Shown piece after piece: positions 7,996-11,335 of a stretch of 11,335 nt of DNA. A program made the position numbers and the translations under genes. The DNA is taken from NCBI GenBank assembly GCA_026224995.1, contig JAMFRX010000759.1, positions 1-11,335 on the forward strand, given 5' to 3'. The stretch comes from Puia dinghuensis (GTDB taxonomy: Bacteria > Bacteroidota > Bacteroidia > Chitinophagales > Chitinophagaceae). Within the stretch, counting starts at the first letter, position 1; the number at the start of each line of letters is the position of its first letter. Below the pieces are notes generated by a model. The model worked only from the letters and a program-made list of their open reading frames with translations, did not search any database and was not told the origin of the DNA.

Positions 7996-8301
7996 TTATC
8001 CTTTGTGAACTCCGCGGATCATGCTCTCCAGCGCTTCCAGGTGATCTTTGAATGCTTTTTCTCCGGCTTTGGTGATCGAATAGGTAGTATTCGTCTTGCG
8101 GCCGATGAAGCCTTTATGAACCTTGATGAACCCGTTTTCCTCCAGGTTGATGAGGTGGGAGGCGAGGTTTCCGTCCGTGAGCTCCAGCAGCTGCTTGAGA
8201 TCGTTGAAGCTTACCTCTGTGTTGACCAATAGGATGCTCATCACACCCATTCGGATGCGGCTATCGAAGATCTTATTTAAATTTCCGATGGGGTTCTTCA
8301 T
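7996..8301 (-). CDS. HTH_34 winged-helix transcriptional regulator
   Basis: The product is 101 residues. I chose the start at 8301 because it overlaps the upstream stop in an ATGA and gives the family N-terminus (NLNKIFDSRIRMGVMSILL). The recognition region is about 31-55, with TDGNLASHLINLEENGFI; the wing is about 57-77, with KGFIGRKTNTTYSITKAGEKAF; and a dimerisation helix follows (84-96). These match the single-domain winged-helix family HTH_34, related to ArsR/MarR/PadR regulators and common in Bacteroidota. There is no metal-binding Cys/His set and no ligand domain, so the signal is not evident. In many Bacteroidota, as I recall, this family sits beside a six-helix membrane protein and creD, which is the arrangement here with other genes inserted. 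It probably binds the repeats at 8949 and 7956. Confidence 0.9.
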   Translation of the reverse strand: MKNPIGNLNKIFDSRIRMGVMSILLVNTEVSFNDLKQLLELTDGNLASHLINLEENGFIKVHKGFIGRKTNTTYSITKAGEKAFKDHLEALESMIRGVHKG

Positions 8302-8942
8302 GTTCGCTCGTATTTCCACCACATGATCAGTCCGTAGATGATATGCAGCACGCCGAAGCCGGCCGTCCAAAAGTACAACCCGTCATGCGGAAAATAGATA
8401 TTGATAATGCCTAATGCTATTTCCAGAAATCCCAGGTAGCGGATATCGGTGAGCGTGTACTTGCTGGCGTTGACCAGGGCCAGGCCATAGAATACGAGGC
8501 AGGCGGGGGCTACGTAAGGCCAGCCTGCGTGGCTCAGCAATCCCATGACGAAGAAGCCGCCGGCGGCCAGGGGAATGGCCATATTGACGGCCAGCTTTTT
8601 TGAGGCGTGGTCCCAGATGGGCAGCTTACTCTTACGGGCTTTGCGCCAGGTGAACCAGGTGGAGGTGAGCAGTGCGGCTATGAGGACGCCTCCTGCCAGG
8701 GCCAGCATCTGTAGTTCGAAGCTGTTGCGGGTTGCAGCGTCTTCCTGGAAGGCTTTGGCGGTCAGATCGGTTATGTAGGAATGGATCCAGCCGTGGGCAA
8801 TGTAAGCGCCGACGAGGGCGCAGATGCCGGCGCTCACGCCGCTGAGTCCGCTGAGGGAGATAAAACGGGAGGAGCGTTCCATCATCCGTTTGATGTCCTG
8901 CAGGGTTTCAAGAGATTGCTCCGTCGGGCTTTGGGTGTTCAT
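8298..8942 (-). CDS. Six-helix membrane protein paired with the HTH_34 regulator
   Basis: The product is 214 residues starting at 8942 (MNTQSPTEQSLETL). A longer reading frame begins upstream at 9173, but it would run into the preceding gene and its extra residues are Pro/Ser-rich shadow sequence. After an N-terminal helix with MMERSSRF come about six transmembrane segments: SLSGLSGVSAGICALVGAYI, LALAGGVLIAALLTSTWFTW, LAVNMAIPLAAGGFFVMGLL, YVAPACLVFYGLALV, YLGFLEIALGIINIYF and FWTAGFGVLHIIYGLIMWW. The ERSSRFISLSGLSG motif is, to my recollection, conserved in Bacteroidota proteins next to HTH_34 regulators. I know of no assigned activity. The ATGA overlap with the regulator suggests equimolar synthesis, so it could sense the membrane state or tether and control the regulator. 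That role is inference. Confidence 0.82.
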   Translation of the reverse strand: MNTQSPTEQSLETLQDIKRMMERSSRFISLSGLSGVSAGICALVGAYIAHGWIHSYITDLTAKAFQEDAATRNSFELQMLALAGGVLIAALLTSTWFTWRKARKSKLPIWDHASKKLAVNMAIPLAAGGFFVMGLLSHAGWPYVAPACLVFYGLALVNASKYTLTDIRYLGFLEIALGIINIYFPHDGLYFWTAGFGVLHIIYGLIMWWKYERT

Positions 8943-8948
8943 AAAAGC

Positions 8949-8965
8949 ACTTTGAAATACAAAGT
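8949..8965. promoter_or_regulatory. Perfect inverted repeat, candidate operator of the HTH_34 regulator
   Basis: The element is ACTTTG-AAATA-CAAAGT, with perfect 6-bp arms and a 5-bp spacer. It overlaps the predicted -7 box and transcription start of the membrane-protein/regulator cluster, 7 bp before the start codon. Its size and position fit a dimeric winged-helix repressor. A diverged copy lies at 7956-7972. Binding by the cluster's own regulator is inferred from position. Confidence 0.6.
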
Positions 8966-8990
8966 AACGGGGAAATGTTGGGATGGGCAA
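8960..8990 (-). promoter_or_regulatory. Candidate promoter of the seven-gene leftward cluster
   Basis: On the minus strand, TTG (8990-8988) is followed after 20 bp by TTACTTTG (8967-8960), five of six fixed positions of TAnnTTTG. The spacing fits the Bacteroidota sigma factor. Transcription would start near 8955, giving a leader of roughly a dozen bases. The operator-like repeat overlaps the -7 box. Confidence 0.45.
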
Positions 8991-8996
8991 GGATTC

Positions 8997-9018
8997 CCCC
9001 AAAAATATTTTTTTGGGG
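8997..9018. repeat. Perfect 9-bp hairpin between the MarR-GNAT gene and the cluster
   Basis: CCCCAAAAA (8997-9005) pairs fully with TTTTTGGGG (9010-9018) around a 4-base loop. It lies 24 bp beyond the MarR-GNAT stop codon, where a terminator is expected, but no run of U follows on the minus strand, so it is not a canonical intrinsic terminator. It could still slow polymerase, protect a 3' end, or bind a protein upstream of the cluster promoter. Confidence 0.45.
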
Positions 9019-9042
9019 CGGCGGGTGGGCCGGGCAGGCAGC

Positions 9043-9987
9043 CTAGAAGACCAGCTCCATCTGGATGTTGGCGCGTTCGTAGGGTGAAGGGGGGCCGGCG
9101 GCCTTGCGGAATCCGAGCTTATGGTAGAGGTTGATGGCGGCTTTGAGGGTGGTATTGCTTTCCAGATAGACACGGGGGGCGCCGAGGTTGCGGGCCTTGT
9201 CGATGCAGGCTTTGCCGATGAGGTAGCCGATGCCGAGTCCCTGAGCTTTTGGCGATACCGCCATCTTGGCCAGCTCGAATCCGCCGTCGGACATCGGGAT
9301 GAGGGCGCAGGCGGCCACGGGTTCGCCTTTGTACAGGCCGATGTAGATATAGCCGCCTTTGTCGAGGATATATTCCTGTGGGTGGTCGAGGGCTTTATAA
9401 TCGCCTTCTTCCATGCGGAAATATTTGGTGATCCACTCTTCGTTGAGCTGGCGGTAGGCGGGCTGGTAGGCCGGGGTGTAGGCGACGATCTCCACCTGGG
9501 TGCTTTCGCGCGTCTTTTTCTCTTCCCGCACGCGGTGCAGCAGGCTCTTTTGCTCCAGCAGGAGCTCCCACTCCCCTATGGCTTTCCAGAGGTCCTGGTG
9601 TGTTTCCTTCATGGCCTTTTCGATGGCTGAGGTGACGTCGTCCACCTGGGGCTGCATCTTTTGCCTTACCTGGCTGCCCGTTGGGGAAAGCATTACAAAG
9701 TTCTTGCGGCCGTCCGCTTCGCCTTTCTTTTCCATGACATAGCCTTTTACCGCCATCTCGCGGACGATCTGGCTGACGGAGGGGTGGGTGTGTCCGATCT
9801 CGCGGGCGATGTCGGTTATCGATTTTTCTTCGGTGGAAGAGAGGCAGTAGAAGACGGGGAACCATTTGGGCTGGAGGTCTACCTGGTAGAGGTCGTAGAT
9901 CCCTGCGGCCTGTTCGGTCATTTGCTCGCTGAGGCGGCGGAGGCGGCTGCCTAAGGCCATTTTGCCGGTAGTTTCATAAAAGTCCAT
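9043..9987 (-). CDS. MarR-family regulator fused to a GNAT N-acetyltransferase
   Basis: The product is 314 residues with two domains. Residues 1-150 are a MarR-type winged helix: ALGSRLRRLSEQ at the N-terminus, recognition region about 56-80 (SITDIAREIGHTHPSVSQIV), and wing about 81-103 with EADGRKNFVMLSPTG. About 160-314 is a GNAT domain with the acetyl-CoA loop Q249-G-L-G-I-G254 in motif A and YLESNTTLKAAINLYHKLGF in motif B. Such bifunctional regulator/acetyltransferases are widespread. The GNAT half is thought to acetylate a small molecule or amine that may also be the signal, but neither is known here. The start at 9987 keeps the conserved N-terminal FYE...ALGSRLRRL. A MarR-type inverted repeat lies within its own promoter, so autorepression is likely. 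It is divergent from glpK. Confidence 0.92.
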   Translation of the reverse strand: MDFYETTGKMALGSRLRRLSEQMTEQAAGIYDLYQVDLQPKWFPVFYCLSSTEEKSITDIAREIGHTHPSVSQIVREMAVKGYVMEKKGEADGRKNFVMLSPTGSQVRQKMQPQVDDVTSAIEKAMKETHQDLWKAIGEWELLLEQKSLLHRVREEKKTRESTQVEIVAYTPAYQPAYRQLNEEWITKYFRMEEGDYKALDHPQEYILDKGGYIYIGLYKGEPVAACALIPMSDGGFELAKMAVSPKAQGLGIGYLIGKACIDKARNLGAPRVYLESNTTLKAAINLYHKLGFRKAAGPPSPYERANIQMELVF

Positions 9988-9989
9988 AA

Positions 9990-10022
9990 CAAAGATATTA
10001 ATTACGTAAGTGCTTACGCAAA
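9990..10022 (-). promoter_or_regulatory. Promoter of the MarR-GNAT gene
   Basis: On the minus strand, TTTG (10022-10019) and TATCTTTG (9997-9990) are separated by 21 bp. Both match the Bacteroidota -33 and -7 consensus exactly. The -7 box ends only 2 bp before the ATG, so transcription should start at or next to the start codon, implying a leaderless mRNA. Confidence 0.7.
10005..10018. promoter_or_regulatory. MarR-type operator inside the MarR-GNAT promoter
   Basis: CGTAAG-TG-CTTACG is a perfect inverted repeat with 6-bp arms and a 2-bp spacer. It lies within the 21-bp spacer between the -33 and -7 boxes, where bound protein would block RNA polymerase. The size and symmetry are typical for MarR dimers, so the adjacent gene product is the obvious ligand. 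Confidence 0.72.
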
Positions 10023-10028
10023 TATACT

Positions 10029-10059
10029 CCCAATTCTTTTTTTATCAAAAAAAATTGGG
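10029..10059. repeat. A/T-rich inverted repeat in the MarR-GNAT/glpK intergenic region
   Basis: CCCAATT (10029-10035) pairs with AATTGGG (10053-10059). The inner T and A tracts extend the stem with one bulged C and a short ATC loop. It lies between divergent genes, so a terminator role is unlikely. On the plus strand its TTG (10055-10057) stands 21 bp before TACAAATG, a poor -7 match that is the best glpK promoter candidate I can see. Confidence 0.5.
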
Positions 10060-10094
10060 GGTTTTCCTACATTACAGATACAAATGACGATTAC

Positions 10095-11335
10095 ATGCCA
10101 GCAGCTTACATCCTTTCTTTAGATCAGGGCACGACGAGCTCGAGGGCTATTCTGTTTGACCGCAATGGTCAGATCAGGCAGATGGCGCAGAAGGAATTCC
10201 GCCAATATTATCCCCAGCCGGGCTGGGTGGAGCATGACGCAGAGGAGATCTGGTCTTCGCAGTATGGGGTTCTGGCCGAAGTGCTGGCCAAAGGCAATGT
10301 CACCACCCGGGACATAGCCGCCATTGGCATCACCAATCAGCGCGAGACGGTGATCGTATGGGACAGGGCCAGCGGCCGGCCCATTCATCCGGCTATTGTC
10401 TGGCAGGACCGGCGTACGGCCGGCTTTTGCGACGAGCTCAAGGCGCGGGGGCTGGAGGCGATGATCCGGGAAAGGACGGGTCTGGTGATCGACGCTTATT
10501 TTTCCGCCACCAAGCTTAAATGGATATTGGATAATGTCGCCGGGGCGAGAGCCCGGGCGGAGAAGGGTGAGCTGGCATTCGGGACGGTGGACAGCTGGCT
10601 GGTATGGAAGCTGACGGCTGGAAAGCTGCATCTTACCGACAGCACGAATGCTTCGCGGACGATGCTGCTCAATATTCATAGCGGGCAATGGGATACCGAG
10701 CTGCTTCGCCTTTTTGATATCCCGGCCGCGGTGCTGCCGGAGGTCCGCAGCTCCAGCGAGGTGTATGGCGCGACGGGGAGCATCATGGCGCCGGGCTCCA
10801 TCGGGATGCCTATTGCCGGCATTGCCGGGGACCAGCAGGCGGCCCTATTCGGTCAATTATGCACGCAGCCCGGGATGGTAAAGAACACTTATGGCACGGG
10901 CTGTTTCCTCCTGATGCATACGGGTACAGAGGCCGTGCGATCCAAGAACCAGCTGATCACCACTATTGCCTGGACGCGGGAGGGCAAGACGGAGTATGCT
11001 CTGGAAGGCAGCATTTTTATTGCCGGGGCGGTAGTACAATGGATGCGGGACGGATTGCATTTCATCCGGTCTTCGGGCGAGGTAGAGGCGCTGGCCGGGG
11101 AGGTTGAGGACACGCAAGGAGTGTATCTTGTCCCCGCGTTTGCGGGACTGGGCGCCCCGCATTGGAACCCTTATGCGCGAGGCAGCCTCTTCGGGATGAC
11201 GCGGGGTACGACGAAAGCGCATATTGCGAGGGCCGCGTTGGAAAGCGTCGCCTATCAGACCTACGATGTGCTGAAGGCCATGGAGGCGGACAGCGGTATC
11301 GTCCTGAAGGAGCTGCGGGTCGATGGAGGCGCGAC
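10095..11335 (+). CDS. glpK: Glycerol kinase, N-terminal 413 residues (cut by window edge)
   Basis: GlpK phosphorylates glycerol with ATP to sn-glycerol 3-phosphate in the cytoplasm. The frame opens at the ATG at 10095 and is still open at 11335, so about 85 of roughly 500 residues are missing. FGGY-kinase features appear in order: the phosphate loop DQGTTSSRA (10-18), glycerol-binding R83-E84 in [12 protein letters not shown]135 in [11 protein letters not shown], catalytic D246 in [13 protein letters not shown], adenine-site [10 protein letters not shown], and [21 protein letters not shown]. These positions coincide almost exactly with the E. coli enzyme. The Arg that binds fructose 1,6-bisphosphate in E. 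coli (R236) aligns with Gly237, and no His resembling the PTS-phosphorylated residue of Firmicutes is seen, so neither control is expected. An out-of-frame ATG at 10084 ends after 12 codons. It is divergent from the MarR-GNAT gene, 107 bp away. Confidence 0.96.
   Translation, partial: MPAAYILSLDQGTTSSRAILFDRNGQIRQMAQKEFRQYYPQPGWVEHDAEEIWSSQYGVLAEVLAKGNVTTRDIAAIGITNQRETVIVWDRASGRPIHPAIVWQDRRTAGFCDELKARGLEAMIRERTGLVIDAYFSATKLKWILDNVAGARARAEKGELAFGTVDSWLVWKLTAGKLHLTDSTNASRTMLLNIHSGQWDTELLRLFDIPAAVLPEVRSSSEVYGATGSIMAPGSIGMPIAGIAGDQQAALFGQLCTQPGMVKNTYGTGCFLLMHTGTEAVRSKNQLITTIAWTREGKTEYALEGSIFIAGAVVQWMRDGLHFIRSSGEVEALAGEVEDTQGVYLVPAFAGLGAPHWNPYARGSLFGMTRGTTKAHIARAALESVAYQTYDVLKAMEADSGIVLKELRVDGGA

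Noticed and set aside
7447..8232. Plus-strand open frame of 261 codons
   Set aside because: It lies opposite the radical SAM start, the small membrane protein and the regulator, and crosses their intergenic gap. The translation is rich in Gly, Glu and Gln without any fold-like pattern, as expected of an antisense shadow.
8302..8370. Upstream start for the HTH_34 regulator at 8370
   Set aside because: The ATG at 8301 gives the family N-terminus and an ATGA overlap. The extra 23 residues are out-of-frame reading of the preceding gene.
8997..9018. Intrinsic terminator for the MarR-GNAT gene
   Set aside because: The stem is good, but the sequence after it on the minus strand is GAATCC rather than a U run, so I kept it only as an inverted repeat.
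8943..9173. N-terminal extension of the six-helix membrane protein to an ATG at 9173
   Set aside because: It would overlap the end of the MarR-GNAT gene and cover the promoter and hairpin. The added residues are Ser/Pro/Arg-rich and unlike the family.
9121..9630. Plus-strand open frame of 169 codons opposite the MarR-GNAT gene
   Set aside because: Val/Gly/Ala/Phe-rich antisense reading without motifs; the minus-strand frame has clear MarR and GNAT signatures.
1..11335. CRISPR array, tRNA, insertion sequence or phage genes
   Set aside because: No regularly spaced direct repeats, no tRNA-like cloverleaf, and no transposase, integrase or structural phage protein was seen by reading the window; small RNAs cannot be excluded by eye.

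Overview
The window looks like a chromosomal segment from a Bacteroidota bacterium, most likely Chitinophagaceae or a close relative. The evidence is the moderately GC-rich coding sequence, starts without strong Shine-Dalgarno sites, promoters of the TTTG / TAnnTTTG type, and several families typical of this phylum: a TolB-propeller/beta-barrel outer-membrane protein, an HTH_34 regulator with its six-helix membrane partner, CreD, DUF1361 and a MarR-GNAT fusion. No tRNA, rRNA, CRISPR array, insertion sequence or prophage gene was seen. The family-level placement is an inference.

Layout. At the left edge is the start of a leftward metallo-beta-lactamase-fold hydrolase (1-90). It is divergent from a large rightward gene for a secreted outer-membrane protein (170-3700). 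That gene abuts, tail to tail and with no spacer, the last gene of a long leftward cluster. In transcription order the cluster holds a six-helix membrane protein (8942-8298), an HTH_34 winged-helix regulator (8301-7996), a small three-helix membrane protein (7935-7555), a B12-binding-type radical SAM enzyme (7544-6141), a DgkA-type lipid kinase (6131-5757), a DUF1361 membrane protein (5760-5053) and CreD (5023-3701). Upstream lies a leftward MarR-GNAT fusion gene (9987-9043), divergent from the 5' part of glycerol kinase glpK (10095 to the right edge, incomplete).

How the genes may work together. The seven cluster genes are tightly packed: two ATGA overlaps, gaps of 9, 10 and 29 bp, and one 60-bp gap. 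Five of the seven products are integral membrane proteins, a sixth is a radical SAM enzyme, and only one is a DNA-binding regulator. A perfect 6-5-6 inverted repeat overlaps the predicted promoter of the first gene. A diverged copy lies in the 60-bp gap just after the regulator gene. I infer an autoregulated envelope-maintenance or lipid-remodelling operon controlled by the HTH_34 protein. The MarR-GNAT gene carries a textbook nested operator: a perfect inverted repeat between the -33 and -7 boxes, with the -7 box only 2 bp from the start codon, which suggests autorepression and a leaderless or nearly leaderless mRNA.
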